Both the position numbers and the translations under genes were made by a program. Positions 16,385-26,288 of a stretch of DNA of 64,000 bases are shown in pieces. The notes beneath the pieces are model-generated. The model was given only the letters and a program-made list of their open reading frames with translations, made no database searches and was not told where the DNA came from. The first letter of the stretch is position 1; every line of letters starts with the position of its first letter. The stretch is from positions 1 to 64,000 of the forward strand of contig JAAXHE010000037.1 of assembly GCA_012271065.1 (NCBI GenBank), written 5' to 3'. The DNA is from Candidatus Latescibacterota bacterium. GTDB lineage: Bacteria; Latescibacterota; UBA2968; GCA-2709665.

Positions 16385-17650
16385 ATGAAGAGATTAGCGG
16401 AGGATGTTCGGTTGGATCTGCTGTTGAAGGCCGGTCGCGTCATCGATCCTGCCAATGACGTCGAAGGCATTCGTGACGTCGGTATCCGAGACGGCAGGGT
16501 CGCCGAGGTTTCGGAAGAAATCGCCGGAGAACGGGCGGAGCACGTCATCGACTTATCGGGCCTGCTGGTCACGCCGGGGCTGGTGGACGTTCACGTGCAT
16601 GCGTACGACAGCCGGCTGGATCCGGGGTCCGGGAAATTCACCGCCAGCCTGGACGCGGATGCGCATTTTCTCAGCGACGGGGTGACGACCTGCGTGGATA
16701 CCGGGACGGCAGGATGTGAGGAAATCTCGCATTTCAGACAGACCGTGATGGAGAAGAAGATCTGCCGGATATTGGCGTTTGTCAACATCTCGGCGCCGGG
16801 AATGGGAAATTCGGAGCAGGATATCCGCACGTTCGACGCCGCAGGCGCCGCCACGGCCGCGACGGACAACAGGGATGTGGTCGTCGGCATCAAGACGGCC
16901 CACTACTGGTCGCGAGGGCCGTTTGACGCCGACCATCCTCCGTGGGCATCCGTCGATGCGGCGGTGGCGGCCGGCGACCTGTGCGGGATGCCGGTGATGG
17001 TCGACTTCTGGCCCCGGCCGCCGGAGCGGTCCTACCCGGAGCTGATTCTACGGAAGCTGCGTAAGGGCGACATCCACACCCACGTCTTCGCCCGGCAGTT
17101 TCCCGTCGTCGACGCGGAAGGAAGGGTGCGGGACTACATGTTTAAGGCCAGAGAACGTGGTGTCTGGTTCGATCTGGGACACGGCGCGGCAAGTTTCTGG
17201 TACCGCAACGGCGTGCGCGCCATCGCGGACGGGTTTCCGCCGGACTCGATCAGCACGGACCTGCACACCGGAAACATCCGCGGGTCCGTGGTCAGCATGA
17301 CCGACACGATGTCCAAGTGCCTTCTGATGGGAATGCCCTTGCGGGAGGTCGTCTACAGGTCGACGGAGGCGCCGGCACAGGCGATTCGACGGCCTGACCT
17401 GGGCACGCTGGGTGTCGGCGCCGAGGCCGACGTCGCGGTGTTCGCCCACCTCAGGGGTGCGTTTTCCTTCCGGGACTGCGGCTGGGGGCGGATGGACGGA
17501 AGCGAGCGCCTGGCGTGCAAACTGACGATCCGCAAGGGTGAAGTGGTATGGGACAGCGACGCCAGGACCGTCGCGTCGTGGCGCGACCTGCCGGATGACT
17601 ACTGGGAGACGACATTGACGCCCGTACCGATTCGGCGACACTGGCGTTAA
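16385..17650 (+). CDS. amidohydrolase-superfamily metallohydrolase (dihydroorotase/deacetylase type)
   Basis: 421 residues. GAAGGGAG at 16367-16374 is ten bases before the ATG at 16385, so this start is preferred over the ATG at 16376, which is only one base from the SD. The chain begins with the usual small beta-sandwich (KAGRVIDPANDVEG), then TPGLVDVHVHAY, the HxH metal pair. Other likely ligands are the lysine in VVGIKTAHY (carbamylated bridging Lys), His in DIHTHVFARQ and Asp/His in STDLHTGN. The C-terminal part returns to the beta-sandwich (GVGAEADVAVF). Relatives include deacetylases of D-amino acids and acetylated sugars. Substrate not known. It faces the enolase-superfamily gene convergently. 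Confidence 0.85.
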   Translation: MKRLAEDVRLDLLLKAGRVIDPANDVEGIRDVGIRDGRVAEVSEEIAGERAEHVIDLSGLLVTPGLVDVHVHAYDSRLDPGSGKFTASLDADAHFLSDGVTTCVDTGTAGCEEISHFRQTVMEKKICRILAFVNISAPGMGNSEQDIRTFDAAGAATAATDNRDVVVGIKTAHYWSRGPFDADHPPWASVDAAVAAGDLCGMPVMVDFWPRPPERSYPELILRKLRKGDIHTHVFARQFPVVDAEGRVRDYMFKARERGVWFDLGHGAASFWYRNGVRAIADGFPPDSISTDLHTGNIRGSVVSMTDTMSKCLLMGMPLREVVYRSTEAPAQAIRRPDLGTLGVGAEADVAVFAHLRGAFSFRDCGWGRMDGSERLACKLTIRKGEVVWDSDARTVASWRDLPDDYWETTLTPVPIRRHWR

Positions 17651-17703
17651 ATGGATGGGTTCGCGGAAATCGCCCACGCGGTTGCCGACGAGACCGGCGT
17701 CGA

Positions 17704-18846
17704 CTACCAGTCGGCCACGCTCCCGTCGGACTCGTAGGTGGTTTCGCCGCCGAGTTCCTCCGTGTACGCGCATCTTTTCCGGACTTCGCGCTCATCGGGC
17801 TCAATGCCCAGTCCGGGTTCGACGGGCAGCAGAATGTGTCCGTTCTCTACCCGCCAGGGGTTCTTCAACAGTCCTTCTCCGAGGCACGAGTCGACCTGCT
17901 CCTGAATCAGAAAATTGGGCGCGGCGGCGTCGACGTGCAGGCATGACGTGAAAGCGACGGGTCCGATGGCGCAATGGGGCATGATGTGCATATAGTAGAC
18001 TTCGGCCATGTTTGCGATCCTGAGGGTTTCGGAAATGCCTCCGGCGTGCGAAACGTCCGGCTGGATATAAGCCGCCGCCTGGTTCTCGAAGATCCTCCGG
18101 AATTCCCATCTGCTGAGCAGCCGTTCTCCGGTGGCGATGGGAAAGGGGACCCGGTCGGAGACGCGCTTCAGAGCATCCACGTTCTCCTGCGGAACGGGTT
18201 CTTCCACGAACATCGGGCGCATGCCCTTGAGCTCGTGGCAGATTTCAATCGCCAGCGCGGGCGTCATTTTACCGTGGAAGTCGAAACAGAGCTCCACGTC
18301 GGGCCCGACCCACTCCCGCATCAGGTACGCCCGGCGCACGAACTCATCGATGACGGCCGGGGGTTCATGCGCCCGCCACGTTCCTCCGGGCCCGGATTTG
18401 AATGCCTTGTAGCCTCCGGCTTTCCGGAGCATGTCCAGGCGTTGTCTTGAAGCGGCCTGTTCCTCTTCCGAAAGTCCGTGAATTCCCCAGTGCGCGTAGA
18501 CCCGAATCCGGTCCCGGACCGGACCGCCAAGCAGCCGGTACACCGGTGCACCGTGGAATTTGCCCGCGATGTCCCAGAGCGCCTGGTCGACGCCCGACAG
18601 GGCGGTCATGAGGACGGCGCCTCCCCGATAGAACGCGGAACGGTAGATATGCTGCCAGTGGTGCTGGATTCGGAGGGGGTCTTTGCCGCAAAGATAGGCT
18701 GCCAGTTCCTCGATGGCGGCCGCGGTGCTTCCCGGCCTGCCTTCCAGTGTGGTTTCGCCCCAGCCCACGAAGCCGTTATCGGTTGTGATTTTCAGAAGGC
18801 GGGTGCGCCTCTGCGGGAAAAACTGTTCGATGCGATCGATCTTCAT
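17704..18846 (-). CDS. mandelate racemase/enolase superfamily dehydratase (galactonate dehydratase-like)
   Basis: The ATG at 18846 has AAAGGAAG eight bases upstream and gives 380 residues. The preceding in-frame stretch to 19149 lies within the next gene and is not coding in this frame. Enolase-superfamily features are visible: GGYKAFKSG with the KxxK region, DFHGKM (metal Asp plus His), MFVEEPVP (metal Glu), IATGERL (metal Glu), and HIMPHCAIGPVAF with the catalytic His near the C-terminus. This pattern is nearest to DgoD-type and related acid-sugar dehydratases, which remove water from a sugar acid to give a 2-keto-3-deoxy acid. That product would suit the DHDPS- and HpaI-type aldolases at the left end. 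Confidence 0.85.
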   Translation of the reverse strand: MKIDRIEQFFPQRRTRLLKITTDNGFVGWGETTLEGRPGSTAAAIEELAAYLCGKDPLRIQHHWQHIYRSAFYRGGAVLMTALSGVDQALWDIAGKFHGAPVYRLLGGPVRDRIRVYAHWGIHGLSEEEQAASRQRLDMLRKAGGYKAFKSGPGGTWRAHEPPAVIDEFVRRAYLMREWVGPDVELCFDFHGKMTPALAIEICHELKGMRPMFVEEPVPQENVDALKRVSDRVPFPIATGERLLSRWEFRRIFENQAAAYIQPDVSHAGGISETLRIANMAEVYYMHIMPHCAIGPVAFTSCLHVDAAAPNFLIQEQVDSCLGEGLLKNPWRVENGHILLPVEPGLGIEPDEREVRKRCAYTEELGGETTYESDGSVADW

Positions 18847-18895
18847 CTGTCTTCCTTTATGTGGGGAACACTCCCTGGATTTTGCGTCCATCCGA

Positions 18896-19576
18896 TCAGA
18901 CAGGGCAGTCCAGGGTTGAGAGGCAGGCCCGCGTGTGGGGAATGGGATCCGCGTGCCCCGACCGGAGATGCGCGCACGTGTCTTCGACGAGATGGTCCAG
19001 CTGCTCCGGGGTATCCACGTCGTACCAGGACGGCAGGATGCCGGCGGTGAGACGAAGGGCCCGGGCCCGTTCAAGCGTTTGAGCGAACACGTGTTCCGTG
19101 CTCCAGGCGATGTTACGAAAGATTCCCCTGATCGGCGTTGAAAGGCCAACCAGATAATACCCGCCGTCCACAGTGGGACCGAGCACGATCTCGTTTTCTG
19201 CCAGGAGGTCGAATGCGCGATCGATTCGGCGGGGCGGCAGTGAAGGCACGTCGGTTCCCACGATCACGACGCGACCGGCGCCAAGGTCGAAACAGTGGCA
19301 AGCAGCCCGGTACATACGTTCGCCAAGGTCGGCGGAGACCTGCGGGAAAAGGACCCAGCCAGGTCCGGCCAGATCGGATAGTTCGGCTTCGGACCCGGGC
19401 GGGTCGCAGGCCACGAAGCGCCGGTCAACGGTGGCATTTCTTGCGGAGTTCACGGTGTCCAGGATGAACGCGCGGTAGATTGCCGCGGCCTGGGTCGGTG
19501 TGTACCGGGGATGAAGGCGGGTCTTGACCGCGCCGGGTACGGGGCTCTTGGCAAAGATAACAAGAGAGGTGGTCAC
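18896..19576 (-). CDS. DUF2064 (TIGR04282-type) glycosyltransferase-like protein
   Basis: 226 residues from a GTG at 19576. The N-terminal LVIFAKSPVPGAVKTRL is the hallmark of the TIGR04282/DUF2064 family of GT-A fold nucleotide-diphosphate sugar transferase-like proteins. Further family features are RVVIVGTDVPSLPPRRI (metal-binding DxD equivalent) and VLGPTVDGGYYLVGL, then WYDVDTPEQLDHLVED near the end. The family is often found beside radical SAM/selenodomain genes or glycosyltransferases, none of which is adjacent here. Acceptor and donor are not known. The gene is followed by the enolase-family gene on the same strand. Confidence 0.88.
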   Translation of the reverse strand: MTTSLVIFAKSPVPGAVKTRLHPRYTPTQAAAIYRAFILDTVNSARNATVDRRFVACDPPGSEAELSDLAGPGWVLFPQVSADLGERMYRAACHCFDLGAGRVVIVGTDVPSLPPRRIDRAFDLLAENEIVLGPTVDGGYYLVGLSTPIRGIFRNIAWSTEHVFAQTLERARALRLTAGILPSWYDVDTPEQLDHLVEDTCAHLRSGHADPIPHTRACLSTLDCPV

Positions 19577-19654
19577 GGCTGCGGGGTCTGATCGGATTGT
19601 CGGGCGTCATGGAAACGCGGCTCACGGCCGGCGCCGCATTGAACGCAGGCGGAT

Positions 19655-21121
19655 TCAGGCATGGGCGGTCCCATCCTCCAGCTTCTGTCGCAACAGCTGG
19701 TTGGCCACTTTGGGATTCGCCTGGCCTCTCGTGGCCTTCATGATCTGTCCCATGAAGAAACCCAGCAGCTTTCTGTCTCCTCTTCTGTATCTGTCGACGA
19801 CGTCGGTGTGTTCCGCTATCACCTTGTCGACAAGTCCCTCGATATGAGACGCGTCACTGATCTGCGCGAGTCCCTGCCGTTCGACGACCGCTTCGGGCGA
19901 CTCGCCGGTTTCAGCCATCTTTGCGAAAACGTCCCTTGCGATGTTCGCACTGATGGTGCCGGCCCCGATCATTTCGAGCAGTGCGGCGAGGCCTTGCGGG
20001 GTGGCCTTGAGTTCCGCTATGTCGATCTTGCGCTCGTTGAGCGTGCGGAGGACGTCGCCCTGCACCCAATTTGCGGTGGCTGCAGGCTCGGCGCCGGCGG
20101 ATACGGCTGCTTCATAATAGTCGGCCACTTTCCGGTCCGCGATCAGGGTGTCGATCTGGTCCGCCCGCAGGCCATGCGCAGATGCGAAACGGGCGCGTCT
20201 TGCGTGGGGCAATTCGGGTACGGAGGCGCGCACCCGGGCTACCCACACCGGGTCGACGACGACCGGAACCAGGTCCGGCTCGGGGAAATAGCGGTAGTCA
20301 TCGGAAGACTCCTTGCCACGCATCGGGCGCAGACGGCTGCGGTCCGGATCGAACAACAGCGTCTGCTGGATGATTTCGCCCCCTGTTTCGGACGAGTCGA
20401 TCTGCCGCATGATTTCGAGTTCGAGGGCCCGCCGGCAGTTGCGTATCGAGTTCATGTTCTTGATCTCGACCTTGGTGCCGAGTCCGCTCGCGCCGACCGG
20501 CCGGATCGACACGTTGGCGTCGATGCGGATGTGGCCTTTTTCCATGTCCCCTTCCGAGACCCCTGTATAGGTCAGTAGTTGGCGCAGCCGGGACATGAAG
20601 TGGTAAGCTTCGTCCGGCGAAGCGATGTCGGGCTCGGTGACGAGTTCGATCAGGGGTACCCCGCAGCGGTTGACGTCCACCATGGATTCGCCGGCGGGCA
20701 CAAAAGCCTCGTCGTGGATGCTCTTGCCCGCGTCTTCCTCCATGTGGATCCGAATGAGGCGCACGGTCTTGGCGCCGTTACCGGAGGGGATGTCGATACC
20801 TCCTCCGGTGGCCAGGGGCATTTCTTCGTTGGACTGAAACTGGGAAATCTGATACCCCTTTGGCAGATCGGGGTAGAAGTAGTTCTTTCTCAGGAAGCGG
20901 CTTCGTTCCTGGACGGTGCAGCCAACCGCCAGGGCAATGCGTATGGCGTGCTCTACCGCCTCCCGGTTGAGCACGGGGAGGGCGCCGGGCAAGCCCAGGC
21001 AGACCGGACAGGTGCGCGAATTGGCTTCGTCTCCGAAAGATACGCTGCAGCCGCAGAATATCTTGGTACGCGTGGCGAGCTGGACGTGGACCTCCAGACC
21101 GATGACGGGCTCGTATTTCAT
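19655..21121 (-). CDS. gatB: aspartyl/glutamyl-tRNA(Asn/Gln) amidotransferase subunit B
   Basis: 488 residues from the ATG at 21121, which overlaps the gatA stop as ATGA. GatB recognises the misacylated tRNA and activates the side-chain carboxylate with ATP, while GatA supplies ammonia. The start [15 protein letters not shown] is diagnostic, followed by the zinc ligands CGCS and CPVCLGLPG, the cradle domain with [10 protein letters not shown], and the C-terminal YqeY-like helical tail that grips tRNA (residues about 340-488), ending in [16 protein letters not shown]. All expected parts are present. GatC is missing from this cluster. Confidence 0.97.
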   Translation of the reverse strand: MKYEPVIGLEVHVQLATRTKIFCGCSVSFGDEANSRTCPVCLGLPGALPVLNREAVEHAIRIALAVGCTVQERSRFLRKNYFYPDLPKGYQISQFQSNEEMPLATGGGIDIPSGNGAKTVRLIRIHMEEDAGKSIHDEAFVPAGESMVDVNRCGVPLIELVTEPDIASPDEAYHFMSRLRQLLTYTGVSEGDMEKGHIRIDANVSIRPVGASGLGTKVEIKNMNSIRNCRRALELEIMRQIDSSETGGEIIQQTLLFDPDRSRLRPMRGKESSDDYRYFPEPDLVPVVVDPVWVARVRASVPELPHARRARFASAHGLRADQIDTLIADRKVADYYEAAVSAGAEPAATANWVQGDVLRTLNERKIDIAELKATPQGLAALLEMIGAGTISANIARDVFAKMAETGESPEAVVERQGLAQISDASHIEGLVDKVIAEHTDVVDRYRRGDRKLLGFFMGQIMKATRGQANPKVANQLLRQKLEDGTAHA

Positions 21122-22581
21122 CGGGTCAACTCCTGTTCGACCACGTAAGCGGCTCTGAGCAGGCGGTCTTCCTTGAAGGCTGGCCCGAGCAGTTGCAGTC
21201 CGATGGGCAGGCCTTCCGCTGAAACGCCGCATGGGACGGAGACGCCAGGGATGCCGGCCAGGTTAACCGAGACCGTGTAGATGTCGGAGAGGTACATCTG
21301 GAGCGGATCTCTAATCTTTTCGCCGATGCGGAAGGCGGGTGTCGGCGACACCGGCGCGGCGAGAAGGTCACAGGACTCGAAAGCCCCTTCGAAATCGCGC
21401 TTGATGAGTGTACGTACCTTCTGGGCTTTCAGGTAATAAGCATCGTAATAGCCGGCGCTGAGGGCGTAGGTGCCGAGCATGATGCGGCGCTTGACCTCCT
21501 CTCCGAACCCGGTGCTGCGTGTCCGGCAGTACATGTCGATCAGATCGTCGCCTTCAGTTCGACTTCCGTACTTGATTCCGTCGTACCGTGAGAGATTCGA
21601 GGATGCCTCCCCGGTGGCGATGATGTAGTAGGCGGCTACCGAGTAGGCCGGATGGCAGGCTACGGGGAGGTCGACCTCGCGGATTTCCGCCCCGGCTTCT
21701 CCCAGGACGCCAACGCCTTCGTTAATCGCCGCTCTCACTTCGTTGTCCAGGCCTTGCCCGAAATATCCCGCCGGAAGCCCGATGGTCAGACCGGCGACGC
21801 CCGTTTCAAGGCCCGCCGTGTAGTCCGGTACGGGTAAATCCACGGACGTGGAATCTCGCGGGTCGTGTCCGGCGATGACGTTCAGCAGGAGGGCGGCATC
21901 CCTTACGTTTCGGGCCACGGGACCGATCTGGTCCAGCGACGACGCGTAGGCGACGAGGCCGTAACGGGAAACGCGACCGTAGGTGGGCTTAAGGCCGACA
22001 GCGCCGCAGAACGAGGCGGGCAGACGAATCGACCCGCCCGTGTCGGTGCCCAGGGCGAGCACGGTCTGATTTGCGGCCACGCTGGCGGCGCTGGCGCCGC
22101 TGGAACCGCCAGGAACGCGCGTCGGGTCGTGGGGATTGCGCACGGGCCCGTACGCCGAGTTTTCGTTGGAGGAACCCATGGCAAACTCGTCCATGTTGAG
22201 TTTGCCAATGATAACCGCATCTGCCTCGCGAAGGCGCGCGACGGCGGTCGCGTCGTAGGGCGGAATGAAGTTCGCGAGGATGCGGGAGCCGGCGGTGGTG
22301 AGAAGACCGCGGGTGCAGAGCAGGTCTTTGAGGGCAACCGGGATACCCGCCAACGGACCCACGGGGTCTCCGGCCGATACTCTGGCGTCTATCGCCTCGG
22401 CTTTGCGGATTGCTTCGGTTTCGTTCAGGGTGATGTAGGTGTTGAGCGCGGGGTTCGTCGTTCGTATGCAATGAAAAACGGCCTCGACAAGCTGTCTGGA
22501 CGTGATCTTGCCCGACAGAATCGACGCCGTCAGTTCGTGGGCGGGCCGTTCGTTCAGTGGCTTCCCGGAAACTGCCACCAT
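21118..22581 (-). CDS. gatA: aspartyl/glutamyl-tRNA(Asn/Gln) amidotransferase subunit A
   Basis: 487-residue amidase-signature enzyme that hydrolyses glutamine to supply ammonia for Gln-tRNA(Gln) or Asn-tRNA(Asn) formation. The Ser-cisSer-Lys triad is visible: Lys in [10 protein letters not shown], the cis-Ser in VPGGSSGAS, and the nucleophile in [10 protein letters not shown]. It also has the usual [11 protein letters not shown] and [21 protein letters not shown] segments, which set GatA apart from general amidases. It is co-translated with gatB (4-base overlap) and follows tatA by nine bases. gatC, normally just upstream, is not found between tatA and gatA. Confidence 0.97.
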   Translation of the reverse strand: MVAVSGKPLNERPAHELTASILSGKITSRQLVEAVFHCIRTTNPALNTYITLNETEAIRKAEAIDARVSAGDPVGPLAGIPVALKDLLCTRGLLTTAGSRILANFIPPYDATAVARLREADAVIIGKLNMDEFAMGSSNENSAYGPVRNPHDPTRVPGGSSGASAASVAANQTVLALGTDTGGSIRLPASFCGAVGLKPTYGRVSRYGLVAYASSLDQIGPVARNVRDAALLLNVIAGHDPRDSTSVDLPVPDYTAGLETGVAGLTIGLPAGYFGQGLDNEVRAAINEGVGVLGEAGAEIREVDLPVACHPAYSVAAYYIIATGEASSNLSRYDGIKYGSRTEGDDLIDMYCRTRSTGFGEEVKRRIMLGTYALSAGYYDAYYLKAQKVRTLIKRDFEGAFESCDLLAAPVSPTPAFRIGEKIRDPLQMYLSDIYTVSVNLAGIPGVSVPCGVSAEGLPIGLQLLGPAFKEDRLLRAAYVVEQELTR

Positions 22582-22590
22582 TCCTCCCGG

Positions 22591-22815
22591 CTACTGTTTC
22601 GCGGTTTTTTCCGAATCCGGTGTTTTGTCGTCGGATTTGGAAGGGGGATCGACCCCTGTTTCGATTTCATCCTGAATGTCCCTGAGGCCTCTCTTGAATT
22701 CCGTTACGCCTTTGCCCACGCTCTTGGCGATATCGGGAATGCGTTTGGCCCCGAAGAGCAGTAGAATCACCAGGAAGATCAGGAGGATTTCCCACGTTCC
22801 GATTCCACCCAGCAT
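22591..22815 (-). CDS. tatA: Sec-independent translocase TatA/TatE-family subunit
   Basis: 74 residues. The ATG at 22815 is chosen because GTGAGG lies six bases upstream. The protein has the TatA plan: GIGTWEILLIFLVILLLFG as the single membrane helix, a FG hinge, the amphipathic helix AKRIPDIAKSVGKGVTEFKRG, and a short acidic and lysine-rich tail. TatA oligomerises to let folded, usually cofactor-bearing proteins cross the inner membrane. It lies between the DUF4321 and gatA genes in the same minus-strand unit. TatC is not in the window. Confidence 0.93.
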   Translation of the reverse strand: MLGGIGTWEILLIFLVILLLFGAKRIPDIAKSVGKGVTEFKRGLRDIQDEIETGVDPPSKSDDKTPDSEKTAKQ

Positions 22816-22947
22816 GAATTGCCTCACATTTGAAAAGAACCGCCGTCCGATGGTCCCGTTGGCTCCAGCGATGGTACTCTGGATGCCGGAGTTCGCAGCG
22901 ACCGCTTCACGCAGCGGCGCGGACCGTCAGACCGGCGCCAAATCAGG

Positions 22948-23229
22948 TCAGTAGGAATACTTGACGTAATAATACGCCGCTCCGATGCCGATCAGGCTCA
23001 GTACGTTGAAGTCCAACGAAAAGCCCAGAGTGAGCGTCATGACCATCAGGTTCAGGCGCATCGGGTAGAATTCGTAGGCAACCAGAGGATCCACAAGCAC
23101 CCTGGACACCATGTTGTCTTCCAGGCCGAGGCTGCCGAAGATCACGTTCAATACCGCTCCGAAAACCCGGCTGGCAAGAATGCCAACGAAGATTGCAACA
23201 ATCAGGTGACCGACGCTCTTGTTCTTCAT
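22948..23229 (-). CDS. DUF4321-family small membrane protein
   Basis: 93 residues from the ATG at 23229, with GGAGCGGAAG upstream. It has an N-terminal membrane helix (HLIVAIFVGILASRVFGAVL), a short polar region with SRVLVDPLVAYEF, and a second hydrophobic half (NLMVMTLTLGFSLDFNVLSLIGI) ending in a tyrosine-rich tail. This matches the DUF4321 pattern, a short two-helix protein usually encoded near pssA or tat genes in FCB bacteria and Gemmatimonadota. Function unknown. It is 32 bases downstream of pssA. Confidence 0.75.
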   Translation of the reverse strand: MKNKSVGHLIVAIFVGILASRVFGAVLNVIFGSLGLEDNMVSRVLVDPLVAYEFYPMRLNLMVMTLTLGFSLDFNVLSLIGIGAAYYYVKYSY

Positions 23230-23261
23230 CGACTTCCGCTCCACTCCCGTTCCAACACGAC

Positions 23262-23978
23262 TTACATATCTGCCACTTCCCGATGTACAATCAGATGCGA
23301 CACCCACCGTACCGCGCCTGAGATCGAAAATGCAAACGCGATCGGGAAAAATGCCTCGTCGGGGAAGAGTGCGACGGGAATGAACGCCGCGATGGCGATC
23401 CCCAGTCTCCAACGGTCCCTCCGCGTTTCAATGCTGAACCGGGGAAAGGCGGGATATCCGAACTGACTGACCATGAGAAGGCCCAGAACCAGGCACAATA
23501 GAAGGCCCACGTGGGGTTCGCGTGTGCTCTGCCAGACCCGTTCGGCAAAGACGATAAAGGCGGCCATGGTAGCGGCGGCCGAGGGAATGGGCAGGCCGAC
23601 GAAGTCGTCCTTTTCGTCTCCTTTGACCTGGACATTGAACCGCGCCAGGCGTAACGCGCCACACAGCAGAAACAGAAAACAGGCAGCGAACGGCAACCAC
23701 ACCGCATCCAGCATTCCCTGCAGGTATTGAAACATCAGCACGGCAGGAGCCACGCCGAACGAGCAGACGTCGGCCAGGGAATCGAACTGAACACCGAAGT
23801 TGCTGGGCGTGTCCATCAGGCGGGCGAGTTTGCCGTCGAAGGCATCGAGGAAGCCCGCGATGACAATCAGCCATGCCGCGGGGACCAGTTTCCCGTCCAT
23901 GGCATAAGCGATCGCGAGGAAACCGCAGCAGAGGTTACAGAGTGTGACCATGCTCGGGACGGCAGCCCTCTTTCTCAT
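23262..23978 (-). CDS. pssA: CDP-diacylglycerol-serine O-phosphatidyltransferase
   Basis: 238-residue membrane enzyme that makes phosphatidylserine, the first committed step towards phosphatidylethanolamine. The CDP-alcohol phosphatidyltransferase motif is intact: DAFDGKLAR followed by eight residues, a Gly, three residues, FDSLAD with the last metal Asp. The start MRKRAAVPSMVTLCNLCCGF and the roughly eight hydrophobic segments are typical of the Bacillus-type PssA. A phosphatidylserine decarboxylase gene, often adjacent, is not next to it here. It lies 43 bases after htrA in the truA-gatB run. Confidence 0.95.
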   Translation of the reverse strand: MRKRAAVPSMVTLCNLCCGFLAIAYAMDGKLVPAAWLIVIAGFLDAFDGKLARLMDTPSNFGVQFDSLADVCSFGVAPAVLMFQYLQGMLDAVWLPFAACFLFLLCGALRLARFNVQVKGDEKDDFVGLPIPSAAATMAAFIVFAERVWQSTREPHVGLLLCLVLGLLMVSQFGYPAFPRFSIETRRDRWRLGIAIAAFIPVALFPDEAFFPIAFAFSISGAVRWVSHLIVHREVADM

Positions 23979-24021
23979 GGCGGAATGGCTCCGAAATTCG
24001 GGTACACTTCGTTATTTCCGT

Positions 24022-25167
24022 TTATTGCTGCCCGGCAGGCGCTTTCTCCGGCTCGAGGCGGGTTGCAAAGTGCAGCCGGCCGCGTATGACGTCCAGCGCC
24101 AGGATTTCTCCGACGTGTGCGTTTTCCAGGATCCTTCCCATGTCATCGGCGCTTCGAACGGGGTTGCCGTTCACCGCAATGATCAGGTCGCCCGGATTCA
24201 GCTTTGCACGGGACGCCGGACTGTTATCGACGACACCCGTGACGAGGACCGCCCGATGCGTGTATAAACCCAGTACGTTCGCCAGCCCTCGCGTCAGTTT
24301 CGGGTGCAACTCAAAACCTGCCCAGGACTCCTGAACGCCCGCCGCGATCAGCCGGTCGGCGATTTTTTTCGCCTGGCTGATGGGGATTGCGAAACCGATG
24401 CCGAGGGAACCCCCGCTTTTCGTGAAGATGAAGGTGTTGATGCCGATGACCTGTCCGACACCGTTAACCAGGGGCCCCCCGCTGTTGCCCGGATTGATGG
24501 ACGCGTCGGTCTGGATCATGTTCGAATAGGAATGCCCACCCTCATCCTGTTCCAGTCTCAGGTTGCGGTTAATCGCGCTCACGACGCCCGCGGTAACGGT
24601 CGGCTGGGGATCTTCGATGAGCAGCCCGAAGGGATTGCCGATGGCGATCGCCCACTCGCCGATTATGACGTCGTCGGAATCACCCAGGTCCGGGACCGCG
24701 AGATCTGTCGCGTTAACCCGTATGACCGCAAGGTCCGCGCCGGGGTCGACCATCACGTCTTTGCGCGTGTCCTGAACCTTGAAGCGTCGGCCATCGGAGA
24801 ACGTGACGGTGATTTCCCGCGCGCCCTCGACGACGTGATAGTTGGTCAGAATGTAGCCGTCGGAACGGATGACCACACCGGAGCCGATACCCGGTCTTTC
24901 CTGCTGGACGGTTCCGGGATACCAGTAGAAATCGAAAAACGGATGTACATACCGGACGTCGACCCGTTCGAAGGAAACCGTGGTCACACCCACGACCGAG
25001 GGCGCCACCCTTTCGACGGCCCGGACGATGGCGTTTTTTCTGGAGGCGTCAATTTCGGGACCTGCGGCGGAAGCCGGAGTCGCCCCTTCCGGTTTATCTT
25101 CGGCGGCAGGTGACAGAAACAATGCCGCTGAGACGCCTGCAAGAACGATCCAGACCGGTCGCCGCAC
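24022..25167 (-). CDS. HtrA/DegP-family periplasmic serine protease with one PDZ domain
   Basis: 381 residues from a GTG at 25167 with GGAAG upstream. An N-terminal signal-like helix (VWIVLAGVSAALFLSP) exports it. The trypsin-like triad is complete: His in ILTNYHVVEGA, Asp in GADLAVIRV, Ser in NPGNSGGPL. One PDZ domain follows (about residues 280-375, with GDLIIAVNGNPVRSADD), fewer than the two in E. coli DegP and more like DegS or MucD-type short forms. Such proteases handle misfolded envelope proteins. It lies four bases after truA and 43 before pssA, so it belongs to a housekeeping operon and no stress promoter was noticed. Confidence 0.93.
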   Translation of the reverse strand: MRRPVWIVLAGVSAALFLSPAAEDKPEGATPASAAGPEIDASRKNAIVRAVERVAPSVVGVTTVSFERVDVRYVHPFFDFYWYPGTVQQERPGIGSGVVIRSDGYILTNYHVVEGAREITVTFSDGRRFKVQDTRKDVMVDPGADLAVIRVNATDLAVPDLGDSDDVIIGEWAIAIGNPFGLLIEDPQPTVTAGVVSAINRNLRLEQDEGGHSYSNMIQTDASINPGNSGGPLVNGVGQVIGINTFIFTKSGGSLGIGFAIPISQAKKIADRLIAAGVQESWAGFELHPKLTRGLANVLGLYTHRAVLVTGVVDNSPASRAKLNPGDLIIAVNGNPVRSADDMGRILENAHVGEILALDVIRGRLHFATRLEPEKAPAGQQ

Positions 25168-25170
25168 GTC

Positions 25171-25917
25171 CTATTCTTCCGGGTCTTCGTAAGTGACTTC
25201 TTTCAAAAACAGGCCCTGGGGCGGGGCGTTGGGCCCCGCGCACTGCCTGTCACGGGCCCGCAGAATCGCGTCGAACGCTTCCGGCGCGCGTTTGCCCCTT
25301 CCCACCTGAACCAGAGTACCGACAATTCCCCGCACCATCGACCGCAGAAAGCGGTCGGCCGAAATCTCGACACGGACGCCATCGTCGATGCCGGCCAGTG
25401 TACAATCGAATACGCGGCAGTTCCGGTTTTCTCTCTCCGTGGAAGCCACGCAGAACGACGTAAAGTCGTGATAGCCGAGTGTTCGGCTCGCCGCGGACCG
25501 CATGGCGTCGATGTTCAGCCGGCTGCGCAGGTGCCACGCCTGACCGCGGCCGATGGCCCGGCGCCGGTACGCAATGCGGTAAAGGTACGTTCGACGCCTC
25601 GCGGATCGCCGTGCGTGAAACGTCGGCGGAACCTCGTCTGCATGGAGAACGACGACGTCGGCCGGCAACGTGCTATTGAGTGCTGCGGCGATCCGTTGCA
25701 GCGGCAGTGGATTGATCGTGGAGAAATTGGCCACCTGCCCAAGTGCGTGAACCCCCGCGTCAGTGCGCCCCGCGCCGATGGCGCGGGTGGGATGTCCCAG
25801 GAGCGAAGACAGACAGGTTTCCAGAATTCCCTGGACCGTGCGCTGGTCCGGCTGCACCTGCCAGCCCTTGAAGTCGGTACCGTCGTATTCCAGTCGGAGC
25901 CGAATATTCCGTTGCAT
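25171..25917 (-). CDS. truA: tRNA pseudouridine(38-40) synthase
   Basis: 248 residues from the ATG at 25917. The upstream part of the open frame to 26214 has no coding character. The protein starts RLRLEYDGTDFKGWQ, contains the catalytic Asp in GAGRTDAGVHALGQ, the RRTYLYRI strand, the TLGYHDFTSF region, and RFLRSMVRGIVGTL near the C-terminus, all standard for TruA. It converts uridines 38-40 of the anticodon arm to pseudouridine. It is the first gene of a run of seven and has a near-consensus promoter about 170 bases upstream. Confidence 0.96.
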   Translation of the reverse strand: MQRNIRLRLEYDGTDFKGWQVQPDQRTVQGILETCLSSLLGHPTRAIGAGRTDAGVHALGQVANFSTINPLPLQRIAAALNSTLPADVVVLHADEVPPTFHARRSARRRTYLYRIAYRRRAIGRGQAWHLRSRLNIDAMRSAASRTLGYHDFTSFCVASTERENRNCRVFDCTLAGIDDGVRVEISADRFLRSMVRGIVGTLVQVGRGKRAPEAFDAILRARDRQCAGPNAPPQGLFLKEVTYEDPEE

Positions 25918-26080
25918 TCCTGCGGGATCGGCGTGAATTGTCGGGGACTGCGCGGAAGATGGCCTCGTTTCGGCGCGGCAATCGTGACCCGGGAATGAAA
26001 CCGGATCCCGGCGACAACGTCGTGGCAAATCGAACGATACCTGCCAGAAAGCAGACCGGTAACCGACGAGAATTCTACGA

Positions 26081-26109
26081 AATATAGCATCTCTACGGGA
26101 TAATGTCAA
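26081..26109 (-). promoter_or_regulatory. near-consensus sigma70 promoter upstream of truA
   Basis: On the minus strand: -35 TTGACA (26104-26109), 17-base spacer, -10 TATATT (26081-26086). It is the only good match in the 25918-26288 divergent gap and is correctly oriented for truA-htrA-pssA-DUF4321-tatA-gatAB. For the plus-strand comEC only the AT-rich palindrome TTTCAATTTGAAA near 26186-26198 was noticed, and no clear promoter. Confidence 0.75.
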
Positions 26110-26288
26110 TGGATTGTTCGGGTGGCGTTCCGCCCTGCGGGACCCGTCGTATATGGACATTTCGATGCATCGGTTGAACGTGTCTTTCAATTTGAAAGCG
26201 CGAAAACCGGTCAATCCGCCGTTATCTGAAGCGGTACGGATTTTGCATCTGGCTTCAGGGAATTCGACGCGAAACGGAGGGGGTGGAG

